NCBI GenBank assembly: GCA_020848735.1
Contig: JADLHO010000077.1
Span: 1-64,000, forward strand
From: Planctomycetota bacterium
GTDB lineage: Bacteria; Planctomycetota; UBA1135; UBA2386
DNA length: 64,000 nucleotides
Direction of reading: 5' to 3'
Positions 1-7,366 of the stretch are shown piece after piece (the stretch's first letter is position 1; each line of letters begins with the position of its first letter). The notes under the pieces are model-generated. The model saw only the letters and a program-made list of their open reading frames with translations, did not search any database and was not told where the DNA came from. Both the position numbers and the translations under genes were made by a program.

Positions 1-197
1 CCCTCAGTTCCTTTCTTGTCGGAGGAACGGAAGGTCTTGATCATCCCGGCACTGACGCTCTTGAGCAGCTTGCTGAAGGCTTCCGCCAGTTCGGCGTCTC
101 TGCCGTCATGGCTGATGAAAACCATGGGGCTAGACGAGCCACTCGTGGACGGAAGGTCCTCGTCGGAAGGCGTCTTCGTCTTGTCGCTTTCGGCCAT
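1..197 (-). CDS. TIR-domain protein, N-terminal part (runs off the left edge)
   Basis: Reading the minus strand from an ATG at 197 gives 65 codons without a stop before the window ends. After a Ser/Thr-rich leader of about 24 residues, residues 26-35 read VFISHDGRDA, followed by a helix with AELAEAFSKLL and then KTFRSSDKKGTEG. This is the start of a TIR domain (first strand, the FISH motif and helix A). TIR proteins of bacteria are often NAD-cleaving effectors of anti-phage defence, but the catalytic glutamate and any partner domain lie outside the window, so the activity is not shown here. A GGAG ribosome-binding site lies 6 bases before the ATG. Base composition is lower in GC (34 of the first 60 bases) than in the rest of the window, which suggests transfer. 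No other gene of the unit is visible. Confidence 0.8.
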   Translation of the reverse strand, partial: MAESDKTKTPSDEDLPSTSGSSSPMVFISHDGRDAELAEAFSKLLKSVSAGMIKTFRSSDKKGTE

Positions 198-1057
198 CGT
201 GTCTCCGTTCAGGTTCGCCGCCTAACGTGAATTGGACAAATTTGCATAACACTCGGGAACGCAGCCAGCCGGTCTGCCTAACACAGCCACCTCCAGGCCG
301 CCACCATCCGCGAACTGGCCTGAGGAGCCGCATCGGGAGGTGCTCGGGGGCGACACCGACCACGTTAGACAGACCTGAATAACTCGTGGCCGGTTCGAGC
401 GCTGGACTGGGATGGGCCAGCCAGGGGGCTTCGCGACGCTTCCGAGGCAACGTCCTTGCGCCTCAGTTACCCGCCGAGGATCGCTGGACGCGCGCCGACC
501 GGGCCAGGGGGACCTGGGACGAGAGCATCCTGCCGCCAGGGGTGCCGAACGACACTCGTCGGTCGTCACCCTTCGCCGCGGACCCTCGTGCGCACGCGCG
601 GCGACTCTCTCAGCGGCGATTGCGCGACTCTGCTCTCGTACCCCGCAGCCCAAGGTCTTGGAGCGGGCGACTCCGCCGCTCCAATGCGGCGTCGGGCCAA
701 GCGTGTCGTTCACGGCAGCGGGAACGTCGCGCCGCGCGTCTTGTGACGCCACATTGAGTTCGAGCGGAGCAGGACTGAGGACGCTTCGGAAACTCGCAGC
801 GCTCAAGCACGGCTCGAGCACTCCTGCAGACCACGTCGATTCTGCCGCCGCGACTCGCGTCCCTCCCTCGATCGACACGCGAACCGCGCGCCGCGCATCC
901 TCGCACGGCACCATCGCGCTGCACCTCCAGGGGATCGGAACGGTTTCACCCATCGAGCCTTCGCCTCGCTCAGGCCGCGAACCCTAGCGATCTCCCCCAC
1001 ACCCCACAAGCACCAGACCCCGCTCGCAGCACCCCGCCCTCCCGCTACAAGACCGCA
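198..1057. other. About 860 bases without a convincing gene
   Basis: Apart from the palindrome at 271-375 and the core-like site at 220-226, nothing here can be supported as a gene. Open frames exist on both strands (for example 412-987 plus, 222-953 minus), but their products are rich in Arg, Ser and Ala, lack any domain, and overlap each other in all frames as random GC-rich sequence does. No tRNA or rRNA was recognised. The last 100 bases presumably hold the promoter of the aminopeptidase gene starting at 1058. Confidence 0.5.
271..375. repeat. Large imperfect palindrome resembling an integron attC site
   Basis: Outer arms at 271-282 and 364-375 are 12 bases each and complementary with one mismatch. 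They contain GCCTAAC (276-282) and GTTAGAC (364-370), which fit the RYYYAAC and GTTRRRY core patterns of attC sites, 95 bases apart from end to end. Nested arms lie inside: CACCTCC 288-294 with GGAGGTG 336-342, and AGGCC 295-299 with GGCCT 317-321. A third core-like GCCTAAC lies at 220-226, only 22 bases before the TIR start codon. Length and architecture fit attC, but no integrase gene and no second full site are visible, so this remains a candidate. Confidence 0.4.
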
Positions 1058-2947
1058 ATGCCCGCTCTCCGGTCCCAGCCCACCCTCGCCCTCCTCACCC
1101 TCCTCGCCGCCTGCGCCAGCCCTCCACCCGCACCCGATTCCCCCAACCCCGTGCCCGACGACCCCCACAGCCAATCCCGCCCGAACGAAACGCGCGTCAC
1201 GCACCTCGCGCTCGACCTGAGCGCCGACTTCGCCAGCCAGAGCCTCACCGGCACGGCGCAGCTCAGCCTGCAGCGCCTCGTCCCCGGTGCGCCGCTCGTC
1301 CTCGACACGGCGCCGTCGATCAGCGTGCTCTCGGTCCACGCGGCCGACGGCAGCCCCCGCCCCTTCCTCCTCGCCCCCGCCGACCCGATCCTCGGCTCCG
1401 CCCTCACCATCCCGCTCGAGCCGCAGGACCAGAGCGTCAGCGTCCGCTACTCCGTCCGCAGCGACGCCCGCGCGGTGCAATGGCTCGCCCCCGAGCAGAC
1501 CGCGTCCCGCCGCGGCCCGTTCCTCTTCACGCAGGGGCAGGCGATCCTCACGCGCTCCTGGATCCCGCTCCAGGACAGCCCCGGCGTGCGGATCACCTGG
1601 GAGGCGACGATCCGGCAGAACGACCATCCCGAGCTCGCGGCCGTGATGAGCGCGCAGAGCCGCAGCTCCACGGCGCCCGGCATCACGCAGTTCGCGATGC
1701 CGCATCCGGTGCCGAGCTACCTCATCGCCCTCGCGATCGGGGCGCTGGAACGGCGCGAGCTCTCGCCGCGCTGTGCGGTCTGGGCGGAGCCCGGGCTCGT
1801 CGAGCTGGCGGCACAGGAGTTCGAGGACGTGGAGCGGATGGTGAGCACCTGCGAGTCGCTCTACGGCCCCTATCGCTGGGGGCGTTACGACGTGCTGGTG
1901 CTGCCGCCCTCGTTCCCCTTCGGGGGGATGGAGAATCCCTGCCTGACCTTCGCGACGCCGACGATCCTCGCGGGCGACAAGTCGCTCGTGGCCTTGATCG
2001 CGCATGAGCTGGCGCACTCGTGGTCGGGCAATCTGGTGACGAATGCGACCTGGCGCGACTTCTGGCTGAACGAGGGCTTCACGGTCTACGTCGAGCAGCG
2101 GATCGTCGAGGCGATCTTCGGGGCGGAGCGCGCGCGGGCGGAGACGCAGAATGGGATCACGCAGCTCGAGAGCGAGCTCGCGAGCCTGCCCGAGGGGGAT
2201 CAGCGGCTGCATCTGGAGCTCAGCGGTCGCGACCCCGACGACGCGATGACCGCCGTCGCCTATGACAAGGGCGCGGCCTTCCTCCGCCGCCTCGAACTCG
2301 CCTTCGGCCGCGCGCGCTTCGACCGCTTCGTGCGCGCCTGGTTCGACGAGCACGCGTTCCGCAGCCTGACGACCGAGCAGTTCCTCGCCTTCCTGCAGAC
2401 GCGCCTGCTCGACTCCGACCGAAGCGCCGCCGCGGCGATCGACGTCGCCGACTGGGTCCACGGCAAGGGCCTGCCCGCCGACTGCCCGCGGCCGCGCTCG
2501 GAGCTGCTCGAGGCGAGCGACGCGGCGCGCGAGCGCTTCGTCGCCGGCGCCTCGGCGGCGAGCCTCGCGGCCGGCGCCTGGTCGACCCCGCAGTGGCTGC
2601 GCTTCCTGAACTCGCTGCCGGCGGCGCTGGACCGCGCGCGGCTCGTCGAGCTCGACGAGGTCTACGGCCTCACCCGCAGCGGCAACAGCGAGCTGCTCGC
2701 GGCCTGGCTCGAGCGGAACCTGGCGGCGGGCTACCTGGGCCTCCCCCCCGCGCTCGACGCCCGGCTCGGCGGCTTCCTCCGCGAGGTCGGCCGGCGGAAG
2801 TTCGTGAAGCCGCTCTTCGCCGCGCTGGCGAAGACGCCCGAGGGCCTCGTGCGCGCGAAGGCGATCTACGCCGAGGCACGGCAGCGCTACCACGCGGTGA
2901 CGCGCGGCACGATCGATCAACTGCTCGGCTGGTCAGCGGGCGGCTGA
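1058..2947 (+). CDS. M1-family zinc aminopeptidase, lipoprotein
   Basis: Predicted secreted aminopeptidase of the M1 (gluzincin) family, 629 residues, close in size and order to leukotriene A4 hydrolase-type members. A short signal sequence ends in a lipobox LAAC with Cys19, so the mature protein should be lipid-anchored on the periplasmic side. The exopeptidase motif GGMEN is at residues 289-293. The zinc site is HELAH at 316-320 with the third ligand Glu339 in NEGF. The C-terminal third is helical and fits the helical-repeat tail of the family. The start was chosen because it gives the signal peptide. It is followed after 55 bases by the molybdoenzyme genes on the same strand, with no evident functional link. 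The zinc site and GxMEN motif make the family assignment firm; the natural substrate is unknown. Confidence 0.88.
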   Translation: MPALRSQPTLALLTLLAACASPPPAPDSPNPVPDDPHSQSRPNETRVTHLALDLSADFASQSLTGTAQLSLQRLVPGAPLVLDTAPSISVLSVHAADGSPRPFLLAPADPILGSALTIPLEPQDQSVSVRYSVRSDARAVQWLAPEQTASRRGPFLFTQGQAILTRSWIPLQDSPGVRITWEATIRQNDHPELAAVMSAQSRSSTAPGITQFAMPHPVPSYLIALAIGALERRELSPRCAVWAEPGLVELAAQEFEDVERMVSTCESLYGPYRWGRYDVLVLPPSFPFGGMENPCLTFATPTILAGDKSLVALIAHELAHSWSGNLVTNATWRDFWLNEGFTVYVEQRIVEAIFGAERARAETQNGITQLESELASLPEGDQRLHLELSGRDPDDAMTAVAYDKGAAFLRRLELAFGRARFDRFVRAWFDEHAFRSLTTEQFLAFLQTRLLDSDRSAAAAIDVADWVHGKGLPADCPRPRSELLEASDAARERFVAGASAASLAAGAWSTPQWLRFLNSLPAALDRARLVELDEVYGLTRSGNSELLAAWLERNLAAGYLGLPPALDARLGGFLREVGRRKFVKPLFAALAKTPEGLVRAKAIYAEARQRYHAVTRGTIDQLLGWSAGG

Positions 2948-3002
2948 TCCTGCGGCGCGTCTTGCGTATCGTCCCGCCGCTCCCGCTCGCTCGTTCCCCC
3001 TC

Positions 3003-4523
3003 ATGCAGTACGGCTTCATCCTCGACCACCGGAAGTGCATCGGCTGCCACGCCTGCACGGTTGCCTGCAAGGCGGAGAACGAGGTGCCGCTCGGCTCCTT
3101 CCGCACCTGGGTCAAGTACACGGAGATCGGCGTCTTCCCGCAGGTGAAGCGCCACTTCGCCGTGCTGCGCTGCAACCAGTGCACGAAGGCCCCCTGCGTG
3201 ACGATCTGCCCGGTGAACGCGCTGAGCAAGCGCGCCGACGGCATCGTCGACCTCGACAAGGACGCCTGCATCGGCTGCAAGGCCTGCATGCAGGCCTGCC
3301 CCTACGACGCGATCTACCTGAACGAGGACACGGGCGGCGCCGAGAAGTGCCACTTCTGCGCGCACCGCGTGGAGCAGGGGCTGAAGCCCGCCTGCGAGAT
3401 CGTCTGCCCCGAGGAGGCGATCGTCTCGGGCGACGTGCACGATCCGGAGAGCCGCGTGAGCCGCCTGCTGAAGGAGACCGGCCAGCGCGTCGTGCGGCGC
3501 CCCGAGCAGAACACGGGGCCCAACGTCTTCTACCTCGGCATCGACGAGGTCTCGCTCGAGCCCGGACTCGCGCGCGAAGGCGAGGCCTGGCTCTGGTCCG
3601 AGCGCCGCCTGCCGGCGCCCGACCTGCCGCCGGACTTCCCCGTGCACCCGACCGCGCGCACCGTGCTCGACGTCGACCACGACGTGCACTGGGGCGGCAA
3701 GGTCGCCGCATACCTCGTCACGAAGGGCATCGCCGCGGGCGCGGCCCTGCTCGCGCCCGTGCTGCCCCTGCTCGGCATCCGCGGGCTCGCGGGCGACTGG
3801 CTGCCGGAGCTGCTCGCGCTCTGGTTCACGCTCGTCACCGTGGTCCTGCTCGTCTCCGACCTGAAGCGGCCGATGCTCTTCTTCCGCCTGCTCACGCGGC
3901 CGAACCTCAGGAGCTGGCTCGTGAAGGGCGGCCTCGTGCTGAGCGCCTTCGCCGCGGTCACGAGCGGCGTGCTGCTCGCGCGCGCGCTCGGCTACGACGA
4001 CGCGGCCGAGGCGCTGCGCTGGGTGAACGTGCCGCTCGGCCTGCTGACGGCGATCTACACCGCGTTCCTCTTCCAGCAGTGCGAGGGTCGCGACCTCTGG
4101 CAGGCGCCGGGCGCGCTCTCCGTGCAGCTCACGGCGCAGGCGCTCATGCTCGGGGCCGGCCTGATCTGGCCCGCCGCCCTCGTGCAGGGCAGCGGCCACG
4201 CGCTCTTCCCGCTCGCGATCGCGCTCGGCGCCTTCGTCCACCACGCGGTCGCCGCGCAGAAGCAACGCGGCCCGCACGCGACCGCGAACGCGCGCCAGGC
4301 CGCGGCCATCCTGCCGCGCATCCCGCTCGCCCCGGGCCGCGGCGGCAGCGCCTTCCGCACCGGACTCGCGATGACGAGCGCCGCCGGCCTCGCGACGCTC
4401 GCGCTCGGCTTCACGCCGCTCGCCGTCGGGATCGCGTTCGCGGTCTGCCCCGTGCTGCTCGCCGGGTTGATGTTCTACGAGCAGGCCTTCGTGCGCGCCG
4501 CGCAGCTCCCCCCGCTCTCCTGA
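3003..4523 (+). CDS. Four-cluster ferredoxin fused to membrane anchor (molybdoenzyme subunits B+C)
   Basis: Electron-transfer subunit of a complex iron-sulfur molybdoenzyme. Residues 1-140 are a DmsB/PhsB-like ferredoxin with sixteen cysteines in four groups: 12/15/18/22, 57/60/65/69, 89/92/95/99 and 116/119/131/135. After a linker (about 140-235) the remaining 270 residues form several hydrophobic helices, including segments near 240-262, 270-290 and 310-335, resembling the DmsC-type quinol-oxidising anchor. B and C subunits are usually separate proteins, so here they are fused in one chain of 506 residues. The catalytic subunit starts 11 bases after the stop codon. Electrons would pass between membrane quinone and that subunit. 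The start codon lacks a clear ribosome-binding site, but the first cluster begins at residue 12, so little could be missing. Confidence 0.85.
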   Translation: MQYGFILDHRKCIGCHACTVACKAENEVPLGSFRTWVKYTEIGVFPQVKRHFAVLRCNQCTKAPCVTICPVNALSKRADGIVDLDKDACIGCKACMQACPYDAIYLNEDTGGAEKCHFCAHRVEQGLKPACEIVCPEEAIVSGDVHDPESRVSRLLKETGQRVVRRPEQNTGPNVFYLGIDEVSLEPGLAREGEAWLWSERRLPAPDLPPDFPVHPTARTVLDVDHDVHWGGKVAAYLVTKGIAAGAALLAPVLPLLGIRGLAGDWLPELLALWFTLVTVVLLVSDLKRPMLFFRLLTRPNLRSWLVKGGLVLSAFAAVTSGVLLARALGYDDAAEALRWVNVPLGLLTAIYTAFLFQQCEGRDLWQAPGALSVQLTAQALMLGAGLIWPAALVQGSGHALFPLAIALGAFVHHAVAAQKQRGPHATANARQAAAILPRIPLAPGRGGSAFRTGLAMTSAAGLATLALGFTPLAVGIAFAVCPVLLAGLMFYEQAFVRAAQLPPLS

Positions 4524-4534
4524 TCGAGACCCCG

Positions 4535-7321
4535 ATGACGACCGACACGAACGACGGCATGCGGGTCACGCCGCTCGAGAACTTCCCGCCGCCCGAACGC
4601 TGGCTCGACTGGACGGAGCTCGATGCGAAGTCCTGGCCGCGGCGCGTGATGCGCAGGTTCACGCTCGTCCCCACCATCTGCTTCAACTGCGAGGCCGCCT
4701 GCGGGCTCGTCGCCTACGTCGATCGGGACACGAAGGAGATCCGCAAGGTCGAGGGCAATCCCTACCACCCGGGCTCGCGCGGCCGCAACTGCGCGAAGGG
4801 CCCCGCGACGCTCAACCAGGTCAACGACCCCGACCGCATCCTCTGGCCGCTGAAGCGCGTCGGCCCGCGCGGCAGCGGGCGCTTCGAACGCGTGAGCTGG
4901 GACGCGGTGCTCGACGAGCTCGCGGGCCGCATCCGCAAGGCGATCGTCGAGAAGCGGCTGACCGAGGTGATGTACCACGTCGGCCGTCCCGGCCACGACG
5001 GCTACATCGAGCGCGTGCTGCAGGCCTGGGGCGTCGATGGGCACAACAGCCACACGAACGTGTGCTCGGCGGCGGCGCGGCTCGGCTACACGGCGATGAC
5101 CGGCTACGACCGGCCCTCGCCCGACTACGCGAACGCGAAGTTCATCCTGCTCATCTCCGCGCACCTCGAGACGGGCCACTACTTCAACCCGCACGCGCAG
5201 CGCATCCTCGAGGGCAAGATGGCCGGGGCGAAGCTCGCGGCCGTCGACATCCGGCTCTCGAACACCGCGGGCATGGCCGACTGGTGGCTCGCGCCGCGGC
5301 CGGGCACCGAGGCGATGATGCTGCTCGGCTTCTGCAAGCTCGTGCTCGACCTCGGCAAGCAGGACGACGCGTTCCTGCGCACCTGGGTCGACTGGCGCGG
5401 CTGGCTGAAGGCCCGGCAGAAGCGCGGCGGCTACGAGGCCTTCCTCGCCGACCTGCGCGCGTACTACGCGGACTGCACGCTCGCGCGCGTCGCGGCGATC
5501 ACGGGGGTCGCCGAGGCCACGCTGCGCGAGGTCGGCACCGAGCTCGCGAACGCGGGCTCGCGCTTCGCCGCGCACGTGTGGCGCAACGCCGCGAGCGGCA
5601 ACGAAGGCGGCTGGGAGGTCGCGCGCTGCCTACAGCTCCTCTCCACGCTGCTCGGTGCGGTCGGCACGGTCGGCGGCACGAATCCCAACGCGACGAACAA
5701 GTTCGTGCCGCGCCCGCACACGGTGCCCGCGCCGCAGACGGTGTGGAGCGAGCTGCTCTACCCGCGCGAGTGGCCGCTCTCGCACCACGAGCTCTCGTTC
5801 CTGTTGCCGCACCTGCTGAAGTCGGGGCGCGGTCGCATCGACACGTACTTCACGCGCGTCTACAACCCGGTCTGGACGAACCCCGACGGCCTCGTCTGGG
5901 TCGAGGCGCTGCGCGACGAGGCGCTCGTCGGCTGCCACGCGGCGCTCACGCCGACCTGGAACGAGACCGCGCGCTGGGCCGACTTCGTGCTGCCGATGGG
6001 CGTCGCGACCGAGCGTCACGACCTCATGAGCCAGGAGACGCACGCCGCGCGCTGGATCGGCTTCCGCCAGCCGGTGCTGCGCCGCGAGAAGGAGCTCCAC
6101 GGCGAGACGGTCGAATGGACCTGGCAGGCCAATCCCGGCGAGGTCTGGGAGGAGGACGAGTTCTGGATCGCGCTCTCGTGGCGCATCGATCCCGACGGCT
6201 CGCTCGGCATCCGCAAGCACTTCGAGTCGCCGTATCGACCGGGCGAGCGGATCACGATCGACGAGTACTACCGCTGGATCTTCGAGAACTCGGTGCCCGG
6301 CCTGCCTGCCGCGGCGGCGGAGCTCGGGCTCACGCCGCTCGAGTACATGAAGCGGCACGGCTGCTTCCTCGTCGAGGACCGCTGCTACGAGGCGCACCGC
6401 AAGCCACTCGGCGAGGCGGAGCTCAGCGGGGCGAGCCTCGATACCGAGGCCGGCGTGGCGCGCAAGGGCGACGCGATCCTCGGCGTGCTCGACGAGGCGG
6501 GACGGCCCTGCGCGGGCTTCCCGACGCCGAGCAAGCGCATCGAGATCTGGTCGGGCACGCTCGCCGAATGGGGTTGGCCCGAGCACGCCGCACCGGGCTA
6601 CATCGAGAGCCACGTCGACGAGGCACGGCTCGACCGCAGCCGCGCCGAGTTCGTGCTCGTCTCGACCTTCCGCCTCCCGACGCTGATCCACACGCGCTCG
6701 GCGAACTCGAAGTGGCTGAGCGAGCTCTCGAACACGAACCCCGTCTGGATCCATCCGAGCGATGCGGAGCGCCTCGGGATCGGCGCGGGTGATCTCGTGC
6801 GCGTCTCGACGCGCATCGGCCATTACGTGAATCGGGCCTGGGTCACCGAGGGCGTGCGGCCCGGCGTCGTCGCGTGCAGCCATCACATGGGGCGCTTCAA
6901 GCAGCGCGGCGACGAGCACGGCGTGAATCGCTGGCAGCAGCACGAGAGCGACATGCAGGAGACGGCGCCCGGGCAGTGGCGCATCCGCCGCACGGCGAGC
7001 GTCACCGCGTTCGACAGCGCCGATCCCGACAGCCGCCGCGTGTGGTGGCGCGAAGGCGGCGTGCACCAGAACTTCACGTTCCCCGTGCAGCCCGACCCGA
7101 TCTCGGGGATGCACTGCTGGCACCAGAAGGTCACGGTCGAGAAGGCGGCGCCCGGCGACAGCTACGGCGACACGGTCGTCGACACGCGGGCCTCGATGCG
7201 CGTCTTCGAGGAGTGGCTCGCGCGCGCGCGTCCCGCCTCGGCGAAGCTCGGCCTGCGGCGGCCGCTCCACTTCAAGCGCGTCGCGCGGCCGGCCGAGGCC
7301 GCCTTCCGCCTGCCCAGATGA
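4535..7321 (+). CDS. Molybdopterin oxidoreductase, catalytic subunit
   Basis: Catalytic subunit of the DMSO-reductase superfamily, 928 residues. A [4Fe-4S] site is formed by Cys49, Cys52, Cys56 and Cys86. The molybdopterin domains follow, and Cys177 in SHTNVCSAAARLG sits where the family places the molybdenum ligand, suggesting a cysteine-ligated enzyme as in thiosulfate/polysulfide reductases and formate dehydrogenases. The C-terminal part (about 700-850) carries the dinucleotide-binding beta-barrel. No twin-arginine signal is visible at the N terminus, so the enzyme probably faces the cytoplasm. The open frame extends upstream to 3035, but that part is antisense-like shadow of the Fe-S gene; the ATG at 4535, 11 bases after its stop, is chosen. 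The electron acceptor or donor cannot be told from sequence. moaC at 39577-40113 supplies one step of its cofactor. Confidence 0.85.
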   Translation: MTTDTNDGMRVTPLENFPPPERWLDWTELDAKSWPRRVMRRFTLVPTICFNCEAACGLVAYVDRDTKEIRKVEGNPYHPGSRGRNCAKGPATLNQVNDPDRILWPLKRVGPRGSGRFERVSWDAVLDELAGRIRKAIVEKRLTEVMYHVGRPGHDGYIERVLQAWGVDGHNSHTNVCSAAARLGYTAMTGYDRPSPDYANAKFILLISAHLETGHYFNPHAQRILEGKMAGAKLAAVDIRLSNTAGMADWWLAPRPGTEAMMLLGFCKLVLDLGKQDDAFLRTWVDWRGWLKARQKRGGYEAFLADLRAYYADCTLARVAAITGVAEATLREVGTELANAGSRFAAHVWRNAASGNEGGWEVARCLQLLSTLLGAVGTVGGTNPNATNKFVPRPHTVPAPQTVWSELLYPREWPLSHHELSFLLPHLLKSGRGRIDTYFTRVYNPVWTNPDGLVWVEALRDEALVGCHAALTPTWNETARWADFVLPMGVATERHDLMSQETHAARWIGFRQPVLRREKELHGETVEWTWQANPGEVWEEDEFWIALSWRIDPDGSLGIRKHFESPYRPGERITIDEYYRWIFENSVPGLPAAAAELGLTPLEYMKRHGCFLVEDRCYEAHRKPLGEAELSGASLDTEAGVARKGDAILGVLDEAGRPCAGFPTPSKRIEIWSGTLAEWGWPEHAAPGYIESHVDEARLDRSRAEFVLVSTFRLPTLIHTRSANSKWLSELSNTNPVWIHPSDAERLGIGAGDLVRVSTRIGHYVNRAWVTEGVRPGVVACSHHMGRFKQRGDEHGVNRWQQHESDMQETAPGQWRIRRTASVTAFDSADPDSRRVWWREGGVHQNFTFPVQPDPISGMHCWHQKVTVEKAAPGDSYGDTVVDTRASMRVFEEWLARARPASAKLGLRRPLHFKRVARPAEAAFRLPR

Positions 7322-7366
7322 GGCTGGCCAGATGAGGCTGCCCAAATGAGGCTGGCCAGATGAGCG
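7311..7366 (+). repeat. Four 14-base tandem repeats forming a stop/start chain between two genes
   Basis: Four copies of TGSCCARATGAGGC (7311-7324, 7325-7338, 7339-7352, 7353-7366; the last ends in CG). Each copy contains ATGA, at 7318, 7332, 7346 and 7360. The first ATGA holds the stop codon of the molybdoenzyme gene and the fourth holds the start codon of the next gene. Because 14 is not a multiple of three, each inner ATG reads exactly five codons (MRLAR, MRLPK, MRLAR) and stops in the TGA of the next copy, giving three successive ATGA overlaps. The array looks like slipped-strand duplication of an original ATGA gene junction. Confidence 0.9.

Noticed and set aside
412-987. Open frames of 100-240 codons on both strands between the TIR gene and the aminopeptidase
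   Set aside because: Products are Arg/Ser/Ala-rich without domains, overlap in several frames, and run through the palindrome; no ribosome-binding site supports any of them.
803-2920. Very long minus-strand open frame opposite the aminopeptidase
   Set aside because: Antisense shadow of a GC-rich gene; Arg/Glu-rich product with no domain. The same applies to other long frames opposite real genes in this window.
3035-4534. Upstream extension of the molybdoenzyme catalytic gene to 3035
   Set aside because: This part is the other frame of the Fe-S subunit gene and codes Arg-rich nonsense; the family homology begins after the ATG at 4535.
7311-7366. Tandem repeats as a CRISPR array
   Set aside because: Units are 14 bases and directly adjacent, without spacers; the same holds for the 18-base units at 37444-37533.
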